DNA of 64,000 nt, from contig JALIRH010000013.1 in assembly GCA_023055505.1 (NCBI GenBank), positions 620,001-684,000 on the forward strand. The letters run 5' to 3'. The notes under the pieces were generated by a model. The model ran no database searches, had not been told where the DNA came from, and saw nothing but the letters and a program-made list of their open reading frames with translations. The stretch is from Callipepla californica brunnescens (lineage: Eukaryota; Chordata; Aves; Galliformes; Odontophoridae). Both the position numbers and the translations under genes were made by a program. Shown piece by piece: positions 54,471 through 64,000 of the stretch (positions are counted from its first letter, which is position 1; every line of letters begins with the position of its first letter).

Positions 54471-57400
54471 GTTGCTGAAACATCTTGTAGAATCATGCCA
54501 ACTGGTCTGACTAATAAATGTTCAGGCTGAGAAACAGCTTTTATTCCACACAGTCAGGAATGTTGCACAATGAGCCAAAAGAACCCTCTTTTCTTCACCT
54601 ATAGTACCATCCAAACTGCTAGATGGAGGCAGAGACCTGGATCTATCATAGCAAGAGTGATACAAAAATATGGTCTTAGTATGCTTAATATTCTTAACAA
54701 GGATGGAGAAAGGGATGTAAACTGCTCATTGTCTCTGATACACACCCCTTAACCAAATTTCTCCACAGAAGGAAATGTTGCTTGAGAATGTAGAGCAGTT
54801 GAAATAAGGTTTCTGTTTACATGGTTTCTGTCAATGAAATCTGTCACAGAAGAGAAGCAAGATTTGGAGATCTAAATGCTAAAGTGTAAAATATTTCTCA
54901 CCCTATGCAGGCACTCCACAAAAAAAGAATGATTGTATTTTCTTCTGTGAAAGATGAGATGGTGGATTTAGAAAAATAACAAAAGGAATGAAATAAGTAA
55001 ATAATAAAAGTCCAATATAAATGTTTTGCATACAGGTAATGATAAGCATCTAAGTTTTTTTGGTGGTACAGATTTTCTCCAGACTGTTTAAGAAACACAC
55101 TAAATGCAGAGCTTTGTGTCTATATCATTGTCTAGGAAAAGCACAAGATATTGTTTTAGGAAAAATTATGATTGGAAAAAAACTTTGATCACTGAGGCTT
55201 GTGATAATTGATATATAAAGAAAAAGTGATGTAGTTTCCCCAGACTTTATCTAATTTACTTCAGAAGTGAACATAGCCAAGGAATGTTTCTCATTTCAAG
55301 AAAAAAAAAAAGGTATGTTTAACTTACAGTAGGGTTTCTTGAGAAGATTGTGATATTATTTCTTTCACAGAAATTCTCCAGTGCTTCAGTCATCTTGTAT
55401 GTGACTCTGTATGTGTCTTGTATGTGATCACTCTTCTGTTTTTCTGGAGCAAGATCAGTAATCACCTATTTAGACTTCGTATTAGTCATTTGTGTTCATT
55501 GTTCTTTTCAGGACATCTCTTTTTCCTACTTCCACAACTACCCTGAGTTCTGCTATGCAAAATATTGTTTTTCCCTTTTGTCAGGAGTATCATTAGGACC
55601 AAGAATGAAACATCAGAGCTATCCAGTGGTATGGGTTCCCCTATCTTTCATTCTTGTTCTAACAAATAATTATTGTTTCCTATGCTATTTAGCAGCTGCT
55701 CTGTAGTAGAAGTAGCTTCTCTGTACTGTTCTTTCAGCAGACCTTGCTCTCATGTTTTGGCTGGTCCCTGACTGAGTTCCAGGTACACCACTGCATCAGG
55801 AACTACTTTTATTTATACAAGCTGATTTAGCTGTTTGTGGTTAGAGGAAGGAGAGATTACATGAAAATGTGGAGAAATCCTGAAATAATGATTTCTGTTG
55901 ATGAGAGCATATACAAAAAAGGATTTATGGTATTGTCATCTAAAATCCAGGAGGAAAACCCTAAATCCAGTGTGTTGTTCATTCCTCACCATATGTACTG
56001 GGCAACTTGGCAAACAAGCACACATACTCAGAGTTCAGGTTCACCATTCAGACAGTCAGTACATAATTACACAGTACCTTTGCATACATATTCATTCTTT
56101 TCCAAGAACTCATTAATATATGCTAATGTTCCTCTGGGCCTGCTAAGGCAGCATCTACACTTTATCCCAATTTTCCATCAGCTTAATCACTGAGACTTTT
56201 GGTAGACCTTTAGCAGTTTTTTCCCAATTTGGCAAATTTCCATTGCTCGTTAGGCCATAATGAGCAACTTCCAAAACAATATATGTGCAAATCCAAGGAA
56301 AATGTTCTTCCACCTGGTAAAATGCAAAGTAGTCTATTATGACTCCACTGCTTCTTGTGAAACAGAATTAAGAGAAAACAAGGATGTTAACACACCAAGT
56401 AAAGTTGAAATGGAAAGTTTTAGAATTAGCACTCACCGATTTCTTTTGCTAAACTAATATCCTTGAAGTCCTTAAACTGATCCACACTGATAAACAAACC
56501 AGCCTATATCTGTACTAATATACAGACTTGAACGTGGGGTAAAACAATATATATAGTCTGATGCCTCTTAGTAAAGATACATTTTGTTCACATTTGCAAA
56601 CTATTTGTCATTCCTATTGTTTGGTTGTTTTTTTTAAATACACTTTTAAGAAATCAGCTAATGCACAGTAAAAGTAACAAACTTTGTCCAGTATCTAGGT
56701 CTTGCAGAGCACTTAACAAAATAAGAATGTTTTCTCCCATTCAAATACATTGAAGAGAGCTGCAACAAGTACCGAAAATCAAGGAAATTTGAAGTCTGAG
56801 GGGGCATGCACTTAGAAGGCATCAGGTAATACCTCCTTAAATACAAACCGCTTTTCAACCTAAATATTGCAACTCTGACTGAATGTTCAAATTGCCTCTT
56901 ATCTGTAGGGAAAAGAGCAAATACAGTTTGTACTGTGCTGACTATCTGGGCTTCTGCACAGAACGTTAACAATTGCAGGGCTCTCGGGGGGGGGGGACTT
57001 GCTTTGCTGCCTCTATCAATTCACAAGTAAAGCTGTGAAACTCAGACTTCCTCTGGATACACCAGGCTACATCCCACTTCAGGTAATTGTCCCACATATC
57101 CCTCAAACACTTCAAGTCCTTGCCCTAACCAAGGCTCATCCACGTAAGTCTTGTTTAGTAATTATTTTCCAGGTTCGCTCCAGGACAATTATGATTGCCT
57201 GTTCTTCTCACATAGCTGCTACTCAGCTTACTCCGTAACAGCTTTCAAAATTAAGCATCAAAATGCCATCTAAGCCCTTAAGCCAAAATTGGGCAGTGTT
57301 GGGCAGCCACACCTGTGGGTTGGGATCACTCCTCTGACAGAAAGGTCTCTTCAAACCAAGTTGGCTAACGTGATTATTTTATTTTCATCCCAATCGGTAT

Positions 57401-57822
57401 TTTATTGTACAATCACTCACTGTGCACAGAATCATTGTAGTTGTGTTTGTTGAGAAATATAACACCTTTTTTTAAGTTTGTTGGTTGGTTGTCTGTTTTC
57501 ATTAAATATGAAGTGGAAGTCTAAGTATATGTACACATCTCCCAGCAGTATATTTCTGGTTAGGAAACTAATAAGACTTTTCAGTATATGCTAATAACTA
57601 CATATACTACAAATGATAAAATCATAGTCTACAGATATTCTATTTAGCACATCTGTTTTATTAATCTATATTCAAAACTCAATGGTATCAGCTATATGGA
57701 TTCTGATTTTTTTCTTCACAAACAGTACATTTATTGAAATTGAACAACATGCTTTCAGGTTTGTGACAGTTCATTTTGCTCTCAGCAATACTATCTGGCC
57801 CTATAAATGACCTCACCTCCAG
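54471..57822. other. Long unassigned region
   Basis: About 3.3 kb with no recognised element. A G-run of ten (56988-56997) and a 118-codon plus frame (55837-56193, no domain) are the only notable items. Confidence 0.4.
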
Positions 57823-57892
57823 CAAAAGGTTGGACTTACGTGACTTACAAAGATCCTTCCCAACTTGCATTACTTTATGATACAATGACACT
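57823..57892 (+). mobile_element. Very short CR1 3' tail
   Basis: AAAGGTTGGACTTACGTGAC, GATCCTTCCCAACTTGC and ATTACTTTATGATACAATGA are a diverged CR1 3' terminus in plus sense. Confidence 0.6.
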
Positions 57893-58081
57893 AGGTCTTG
57901 GGGGCTTTAATTTATTTATGGATTTCAGTTAAACTCAGTAAACAATTCTGCCTGAAAAACAGAATGAAGTATTTTACAGTCTGTTAATATCACAATTAGT
58001 TTGAAACAATAGTTTCAAAATGGTGTATTTGAAAAAGTTAAATTGCTCCAATTATATTTCCCAAATGAAATCTTTCATTAC
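57893..58081. other. Unassigned sequence
   Basis: A/T-rich; nothing recognised. Confidence 0.4.
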
Positions 58082-58275
58082 TGTAATGGTTTTATGATTT
58101 TTTGTTATCGGTATCCCACATCGCAACATCATGTAGTGCACTGGGAGTTAAAGAGTTAATGTTCCAGTTCCATGGACTGCCGAATTTCCAAGTACCTGGC
58201 TCTCAGAAAAGAAGAACTACGTACCCCAGAGGACTTTGAGTTCCCGTTTTCCATGCAGAGGGAAAGATGAAACTG
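58082..58275 (+). mobile_element. U3 part of an ERV-L-like LTR, plus orientation
   Basis: Begins TGTAATGGTTTTATGATTTT, the family's U3 tip, and follows the provirus U3 through GGGAGTTAAAGAGTTAATG, CTCAGAAAAGAAGAACTACG and CCCCAGAGGACTTTG to about AGAGGGAAAGATG. The R-U5 half is missing or unrecognisable. It is opposite in orientation to the other family members here. Confidence 0.85.
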
Positions 58276-58803
58276 CATGCAAGTCCTGTAGACTTCCTCT
58301 TTTGCTGCTTATCTCAGCAGAGGAGGTTCCCTAGCTGTCTTGCCTTGCGTTCAATGCAACCAGCAAATGTAAAATGAGTGACAGTTATAGAAAACTCTAT
58401 ATAACCCTGTAGTCTCACTCTAACTGCAAAACCTGCTTTCAGCTTTGAGCATGAGTATATATCCATGACTGGCATATAAGTGAAGAAAGATAAATAAATG
58501 TTGCCATTGATGTCTGTTAGTTTGTAGCACACTTGGCATCCTTTTATTAATGGAAGTAAAACCTGGAAGGTATACAAATATTCTTGATTTTTAGTGCTTT
58601 GATGTTGTGAATTGTCACAAAAATTGAAATAATAGCTTACTACAAAACAAAAAAAAGAAAAAAAAAAGAAAAAACAGTGGAAAAAAAAATTCAATTAATG
58701 TTCTAGACAGTTACCATCAAAGCTAGTGTTTGGACCTCTACCTTGTGAAGCAAGACAGTGCTCAGAAAAGCAGGTATAAATGTTTAGTAATATTTTAGAA
58801 ATT

Positions 58804-58866
58804 TCTTTATAATTCATATTATTTATAATTCATAATTCTTTATAATTCTTTATAATTCATATAATT
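58804..58866 (+). repeat. TTTATAATTC-type tandem tract
   Basis: Imperfect 10-11-bp units (CTTTATAATTC, TTTATAATTCAT) repeated about five times. Confidence 0.75.
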
Positions 58867-60108
58867 TAGAAAAATTGTTTCTTGAAGAATGTATTTTCTC
58901 TCTTTCACCCAAAGAAGTATTTCACCTACATCCAGATTTTGTGTTTGTTTGAAGATTTCTTTGGCAGAAGAGAAACTCAGTTGTAGATTAACTCTTCAGA
59001 TCCTTTGAGAAATAAGGGATCAGAGTATACCGTAAGGATGAGGGGAAGCAAAAGAAATCTCAAGTTACGTCACTGTATTATTCTGATAAACCAGGGCCTT
59101 TCAGTGTAACGCAAAACAATTTATTTCAAGTGGAATAGCACCCCCATGCGGTTCAATTTTGAACAGATAGAATTTAAAATTGGGGGTGGGGAGACAAAAT
59201 ACACAGAAACAGCTACTTGCTTCTGGAATGTATTGATATAAAAAACAATTTGTTGTGAGTTATAGTAGCCTTGGGACAGAGTAGTGATGTTTGCAAATAA
59301 GGAAAAAACAATGCAACGATTTAGGGTGCTCTCTCCACAGATCAGATTCAGTACCTGTTGTATTGAATATAAGGATTCGTGCTATTTAACAAAACGCCTT
59401 TCTGAATTCTAAGGGTGTCTGAGTACCATAGGATGATAGTATTAGGGAGGGAATTAGGAAGGAGTTCTTCCCAATAGTAACCCAGCTCTTCACTGAGAGG
59501 CAATGTAAACAAGCTTGAAATTATTACCTTTACCTTTCTGTCCTTGGAGGAGACTAAAACCCAGCAGAAATATCAAGGTGATATGCAACTTGCATGCCAA
59601 AATCATGGACATAAAGCCTGGACAAATTACTTTACCCAAGAACCCACTACAGCCCTATCACTTTGGAAAATACAGGTGGATTTTGTTTCACGTGGTGGGA
59701 TAGACCCTCTTTAAACTTACACTTCTGAATACACTTTTATTTTCTGCCTTTCAGGACATGCTCAGAGATTTTGGGGCCATTTAGTTCTTGAAACATCTCT
59801 GAATTACAGTTCAGTAGGAAAACTGTATTCAGATTTTTATCTCTTATCTATGTACAGAAAAAAAAAATCAAAATATATCACTTGACACGAGCACAAGAGA
59901 AAAGCTGCTGATCCATCCAGTTATTTTTAAACTCCATCTTCATGAACAAAATATCTAACACACTTCTTAACATGTTACACCACTCATTGATTTCAAACAT
60001 ACAGCATAACTCAGCAACAAGACCAGCTTTATCATGCTACCTGCTATGTTGTATTACTCTGGTATCTGATACCTGCAGTAATTGATGTCTGTTCTACATA
60101 AAACCTGC

Positions 60109-60151
60109 TTTTTTTTTTTTGTTTGTTTGTTTGTTTTTGTTTTTGTTTTTT
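60109..60151 (+). repeat. T-run with (TTTG)n
   Basis: An 11-T run followed by TTTG and TTTTTG units. Confidence 0.9.
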
Positions 60152-60689
60152 AACTAGATGCAGCTTCAACTGCAATGTAAGAAATTGAGATAATTTTGGA
60201 AGGATTAATTAGCATTCTTATTGCACATGTATTTTGCTACCTACCATATACAAGCTGAGGAGCACTAACTTCTCACATAGCTCTAATTTGATTCCACATA
60301 AACAGGAAGCTCTGCATCTCTAATACAGGGTAAAAGTTTTCACAGCTACATGATAAAGTGTAAATGAGTTCTAGGCCACAATTTCCAGTATTTTTCCAGG
60401 GTTCTCTGGAAGAAATGCTCTATTACTTTCAAAAGGGCTACAGTTTTGGACTACTCAAATTAGCATGCCTGTACTGTAATCTTTGAAAAGCCACTAAAGA
60501 TTATATGAAGTTGGAATTTGAGGTGCTGAGAGCACCTTAAAACTTGGCCTCCACAGGCTTCAGACTTCACTTCAGTATCGGTTACCGTCTTTAAGACACA
60601 GGCATTAATCTGTACGTGTCCCTCAACGCATGTGCATCAATTCTGAAAACACTGAATACTGCATTAGCAAATGATGACATCTACGTGGA

Positions 60690-60858
60690 AATGATGACTT
60701 CACTGGCACAGGCTGCCCAGAGAGGTGGTGGAGTCTCCTCTGGAGACATTCAGGACCCGCTTGGACGCCTACCTGTGCAACCTGGTCTAGGGAGCTGCTT
60801 TGGCAGGGGGTTGGACTTAATGCTCTGGAGGTCCCTTCCAACCCCTGCAATTCTGTTA
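60690..60858 (+). mobile_element. CR1 LINE 3' end
   Basis: CACAGGCTGCCCAGAGAGGTGG to GGAGGTCCCTTCCAACCCC, tail AATTCTGTTAAAT. About 170 bp, plus sense, low divergence. Confidence 0.92.
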
Positions 60859-61392
60859 AATCAGTAATGTGGACTGTAGTTTATTTTCTGATTAAATAAC
60901 CTGCCTCTTCTGAATTATTTCCACAGATACCATACCTCTCAAAGCCTATTGCATGCCTTGCTCTGTGAAATACCTTATGTTCTAGAACTGCAAGGGATGA
61001 TAAATGTATTTTCTATCATCTGCCTCCTTTGGCAGATCTTTTTTTTCTCTCCACCCCCTCCCATTTTCTATTTAATTTAATGGTCTTACTCAGACTCAGA
61101 AGTACTTTCAAGTTACGACATAAATTTGATTAATGTCAAAAGCAGATAGTTTATATTTAAACTTTATACTTTTTCTCTAAAACTATTTTGCCTACCCATA
61201 ATGCTAATGATCTGAAGCAACAGCAGACCTACTACTATGTACATGTACCATGTCAACAAAGTGAGCTCTCACCCTTGGCTCTTTGGAAAGCAGTAAACAA
61301 ACCTCAATGAAAAACTACCAGAAAAGACAGTGCACAACACCTGTTTGTACTCATCTGTCCAGAGGTCATTTTTCAGATCACTCTTTTTTTTC
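60859..61392. other. Unassigned sequence
   Basis: Nothing recognised. Confidence 0.4.
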
Positions 61393-61918
61393 TCTTTTGT
61401 TAACTGTTTACGGGCTGGTTCGGTCTGGTTCCATGACAACTGGGGCAGGGGACTCACAGACCCACACCCAGGGAAGGTTAAAGGGAAAAGGGAGATGAGC
61501 CTGAAAACAAAACAGCGGCAATGATCTGAGGAGGAAAGCTAATTTACTAAATAAGATATCAGAAAGCAAAATAACACAATATAATATAATATAATTGGAA
61601 TTGAAGGTAATAAATCAAATAAAATGAGAAAGAGAGTGTGTCTGAGAACCAAAGGCCTTATGCTAAATGCTGAAGGTGAGATGGCTAGGGAGCACCCACT
61701 GCTGGGTCGATCCAAAAGGAAGGAGCCTGTATCTCATGACACACAAACAGTTTTTATCTTTCCCTCTGAATGGAAAACGGAAAAATGCAAAGCAATGCGA
61801 AGTCCCCTGAGATACATAGTTCTTCTCTTCTAAGACAGGTAAACCCAGAACTATCAACGATCCACGGAGCTAGAGCATTAACTTTTTAACTCCCAGTGCA
61901 ATACATGATGACATCTTT
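61393..61918 (-). mobile_element. Solo LTR of the ERV-L-like family with U3-tip deletion
   Basis: LTR 61398-61913 is flanked by an exact TCTTT duplication (61393-61397 and 61914-61918). It is collinear with the provirus LTR (TGTTAACTGTTTACGGGCTGG at the U5 end, TATA-like region around 61747-61757) but lacks 41 bp just before the terminal ACA. The deletion joins two ATG triplets, as in a microhomology-mediated loss. CpGs are partly decayed. Confidence 0.92.
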
Positions 61919-62894
61919 TTAAGTAATTACTTGCATAGAGCTCATAATCAATCAGTTCAGTTCTTTTCACCTGATATGACGCAAACAAGAAAAAAAACAA
62001 ACAAAACAATAAACAAACACAAATAATTAGAGATTGAAGAGGGAATTACAGCTTTGATGCCAAGTTTTCCTCTATATAATCATTGCAAGCCAACAGCAAA
62101 AAACAGTCAAGACCTTTTCCTCCTTATCACTATAGCAGTGCAGCAGGTGGCACAAAGATCCTGACTAGACAAGACGCAGGACCTACTGGTGGTTTGCTCA
62201 GGGCATCTTTCACAAGAAGATGCTGACCTTTCTTATAAAGAAAGGTTGTGAACAGAAAGCACTATGTGAATTACTGTGTGCCAAGTAGATGGCAATGTTA
62301 CATTTGGGAGAAATGGCACAGCTGAGAGACCAGTGCTTCAACAACTGTACGGTTAGTTCCAGAAAGGGCTGTTTCTGCTGGAATGGCAGTCAAAAAGCCA
62401 GGTATAACTGACTGAAAAAAGACCAAAGGGAGTACAGACATGAGGCAAAAATTCATTTTTAATTGTCCGGAAGGTATACTTGACCCAGGCAGGCTGTACA
62501 GCTAAACTGCATGGATCCCAGCTGGAAAGTGCAATCACTAATCATGATGAATTCAACTAGGAAGTGTCTCTCTCCTTCTTGAAGAAGGGTTAGAACAAAA
62601 AGACACATTTTCAAGGAAATGGCTAAGTAGTAAATAGCTAAATAGTTTAATCAAATCCTATGGGTAGATCAGTCAAGAAATACTGCAAATTTCTGTTTTC
62701 AGTATGGCTTCAAAGGTTCTACTTGGAGTTTTGATTATGATTTTAGTATTAAGAATAAATAAACTTCGAGGGAATTTCTTGTTCTCTTACATTCTGATAA
62801 TACTCATCATTTTCTAAGCTGCTCTCTCTATCATACTCTCAGAAAACCAAGTTGCTGTCTTGTGAAATAAGACAGATTTTAGTTACCAGGAAAA
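61919..62894. other. Unassigned sequence
   Basis: Nothing recognised; an A-rich (AAAC)n-like patch at 61990-62022. Confidence 0.4.
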
Positions 62895-63585
62895 CTAAGG
62901 GATCATTACCTATGATATGGACAGCTTGGATCAATGGGTTGAGACCAATTGAATGAGCTTCAACAAGACCAAGTGTGGGATCCTGCTTTTCAGACACAAC
63001 TACATTCAATGCCACAGGCTTGGGCAGAGTGGTTGGAAAGCTGTGTGTCATAAAAGGGTCTGGGGACATTGGATGACACCTGGCTAAACACGAGATAAAT
63101 AAGTGCCCAGGTGCCTGAGGCAGCCAACCTCACCCTGGCTTGTATTGGAAACAGTGCTGCCAGCAGGAGTAGGATTGTCCTCCTGTACTCAGCTCTGGTG
63201 AAAACACATCTCGAGTACTGCGTTCAATATTGGGCTCTTCACTACAAGAAAGACATTTAGGCCCTGGAGCACATCCAGACAAGAGCAACAGAGCTGTGAG
63301 GTGTCTGGAGCACAGTCCTACGGGGAGTGGCTGAAGGAACTGGAATGGTTCAGTCTGAAGAAATCTAAGGGGAGATCTTGCTGTCTACAATGACCTGAAA
63401 GGAGGTTGTAGCAAGTTGGAAGGTCATCTTCAGCTCCCAGGTAACTAGTGATAGGATAAGTGGTAATGAAACATGGAGATGGGGTACTGAGGGACATGAT
63501 TTAGAGGACATCGTGGAGATGGGTTGATGGTTGGACGAGATGATCTTAGTGGTCTTTTCCAACCTCAGTGATTCCACAACTCATG
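62895..63585 (+). mobile_element. CR1 LINE 3' fragment
   Basis: Plus sense: TTCAACAAGACCAAGTGTGGG, GTACTCAGCTCTGGTGAAAAC, CTCGAGTACTGCGTTCAATA, then the GTCTGGAGCACAGTCCTACG and GAACTGGAATGGTTCAGTC segments shared with the 29.1-kb copy. It ends GATGATCTTAGTGGTCTTTTCC, tail GTGATTCCACAAC. The reading frame is decayed. Confidence 0.88.
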
Positions 63586-63639
63586 TAATATTTTTCCAAC
63601 ACATTCTCCTGTCTACTCTGAAGGAATATGAATCATGAG

Positions 63640-64000
63640 AACAGCCTTTCACACAACTTGAACAGATACAAGCTGAAGGAGAGGAGGCTTGTGTAAATGT
63701 AAGCTCAAAAATAAAATGCTGAGACTGCGGAACTTATTGTCAAGTGAAGAAAGTAGAATAAATGTCCTGTTGTTGAAGATAATTAGCAAAACAGACACCT
63801 CAGCTCAACATAAAATCAGTGGGAACCAGTTCAGGCTGCTCCCCCCTTATAAGGTTGGAAATTCACAGCAGGAATTAGCCTTAATCTTACAACCACCAGA
63901 GACCCCAACCACATAATCTCAGGAGGATGGGACAATATGATAACTGTTTCTTGGAATTTTGGCCTGCTTTCTTAGAATGTAATGAATGTGTATATGCTAT
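63640..64000 (+). other. Possible partial copy of the nested LTR family, cut by the window edge
   Basis: GCTGCTCCCCCCTTATAAGG and, at the very end, GAATGTAATGAATGTG resemble GAGCTCTCCCCCTTCAAGG and GAATGTGATGAATATG at 27851-27945 in the nested LTR, in the same order. The spacing differs and the 3' half lies outside the window. Confidence 0.35.

Larger units (their letters stand above)
58276..60689. other. Unassigned region
   Basis: A/T-rich, with A-runs (58650-58690), a tandem TTTATAATTC-like tract and a T/TTTG tract; no gene or recognised element. Confidence 0.4.

Overview
The window looks like non-coding (intergenic or intronic) DNA from a bird, most likely a galliform such as chicken or a close relative. 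The evidence is the repeat content. There are many CR1 LINE copies in both orientations with the usual short ATTCTATG-type 3' tails. An internally deleted mariner element carries transposase DNA-binding motifs. Several LTRs are avian in type, two of them with TATA/AATAAA spacing and R-U5 sequence resembling alpharetroviruses. I found no convincing host protein-coding exon, rRNA, functional tRNA or CRISPR. Nearly all long open frames belong to transposable elements or lie antisense to them.

Layout. 1-14.5 kb: mostly unassigned A/T-rich sequence with an alpharetrovirus-like LTR (4.8-5.06 kb), CR1 fragments (6.9, 9.5, 10.9 and 11.8 kb) and a TA/TG microsatellite (7.7 kb). 14.5-19.3 kb: a young, defective class III (ERV-L-like) provirus on the minus strand, with 571-bp LTRs differing at 3 positions, a 5-bp duplication (ACAGC), a PBS matching the 3' end of a tRNA-Arg, a polypurine tract, a 167-residue heptad-repeat ORF in the gag position and a pol gene broken by frameshifts and a stop. 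No env was seen. 19.7-20.6 kb: CR1. 27.1-28.7 kb: an older solo LTR of the same family, split by a second, unrelated 1.0-kb LTR; both insertions keep perfect 5-bp target duplications. 29.1-29.7 kb: CR1. 35.5-40.15 kb: a near full-length CR1 on the minus strand, with ORF1 (esterase-like GDSL domain) and ORF2 (endonuclease and RT), broken in several places. 42.7 kb: an old LTR. 44.4 kb: CR1. 46.66-46.86 kb: a 196-bp palindromic element made of two inverted LTR tips around a tRNA-Gly(TCC) copy that still carries its CCA tail. 51.0-54.5 kb: an alpharetrovirus-like LTR, CR1, a mariner inserted in a CR1 tail, and the 5' half of another CR1. 58.1-64 kb: further LTR and CR1 copies.

How the parts relate. 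At least five pieces (the provirus, 27.1-28.7 kb, 46.7 kb, 58.1 kb and 61.4-61.9 kb) share the same LTR tip (TGTNATGGTTTT...), so one ERV family has hit this locus repeatedly at different times. CpG decay orders the copies: the provirus LTRs keep many CpGs and the solo LTRs have lost most of them. The most unusual items are the tRNA-Gly/LTR-tip palindrome at 46.66 kb, which reads like a fold-back reverse-transcription product, and the provirus's heptad-repeat ORF, which is in frame with protease across a single UAG followed by a strong predicted hairpin.

Limits: family names are by recognition only. No database search was run, and CR1 and LTR borders without target duplications are approximate (tens of bases).
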